The notes under the pieces: model-generated
Seen by the model: only the letters and a program-made list of their open reading frames with translations
Databases searched by the model: none
Told to the model about the DNA's origin: nothing
Shown: positions 24,065 to 24,088 of the stretch, one piece after another
How positions within the stretch are numbered: position 1 is the stretch's first letter
Layout of the letters: each line of letters starts with the position of its first letter
Position numbers and translations under genes: made by a program
Assembly (NCBI GenBank): GCA_964597945.1
Contig: CAZRAD010000027.1
Coordinates: 1-24,088 of the forward strand
Length of the DNA: 24,088 nucleotides
Direction: 5' to 3'
Origin: JAPEKQ01 sp964597945
GTDB lineage: Bacteria; Joyebacterota; Joyebacteria; Joyebacterales; Joyebacteraceae

Positions 24065-24088
24065 TCGTCGTCTCCCTCGCCTTCGTCA

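Noticed and set aside
1..24088. CRISPR array, insertion sequence, prophage or integrative element
   Set aside because: No regularly spaced repeats, no transposase or integrase motifs, no phage genes and no terminal inverted repeats were seen.

Overview
The window is a GC-rich stretch of about 24 kb from a Gram-negative bacterium. TonB, an RND efflux system with a lipoprotein adaptor, and two ABC-2 permeases all imply an inner and an outer membrane. No rRNA, tRNA or clear taxonomic marker is present. The style (high GC3, short operons, GTG starts, uncharacterised Cys-rich export proteins) would fit an uncultured FCB-type lineage such as Eisenbacteria or Krumholzibacteria, but this is a guess. 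I see no insertion sequence, integrase, CRISPR array or sharp change of base composition.

Left part (1-9282): the 3' portion of a CopB-type copper P-type ATPase and a FAD/NAD(P) disulfide reductase, then a small basic protein with a Rho_N/SAP-like motif. Facing these is an SLC12-like cation-chloride/amino-acid permease with a structured leader. A plus-strand run follows: SIMPL-domain protein, APC amino-acid permease and MtfA-like zinc peptidase.

Middle (9283-15471): a TonB-like protein with a good sigma70-type promoter, then a heavy-metal efflux block. The block starts at a near-consensus promoter (TGGACA-17-TACAAT) directly abutting a perfect 8-bp inverted repeat. It encodes a secreted Cys/His-rich small protein, a CzcB-like adaptor with its own metal-binding N-terminus, and a CzcA-like pump. 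No CzcC/TolC outer-membrane gene lies between them. A strong 35-nt hairpin sits between the small protein and the adaptor.

Most interesting part (15472-18648): a tightly coupled three-gene unit. A 32-codon ORF with a strong Shine-Dalgarno overlaps by ATGA with a DUF1704 'QEGLA' metallopeptidase (the family of eukaryotic MATCAP tubulin tyrosine carboxypeptidases). That gene overlaps by ATGA with a glutathione-synthetase/RimK-like ATP-grasp ligase. A ligase, a carboxypeptidase-type protease and a tiny peptide in one transcript suggest a peptide-tailing or peptide-modification system in which the small ORF could be the substrate. This is inference from gene order and family chemistry.

Right part (18819-24064): a patatin-like phospholipase, then on the minus strand a YbhF/YbhS/YbhR-type ABC exporter of two ATPases and two permeases. 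In this pair the ATPase with an Ala in the H-loop carries the good signature motif and its partner the reverse, as expected for an asymmetric heterodimer.
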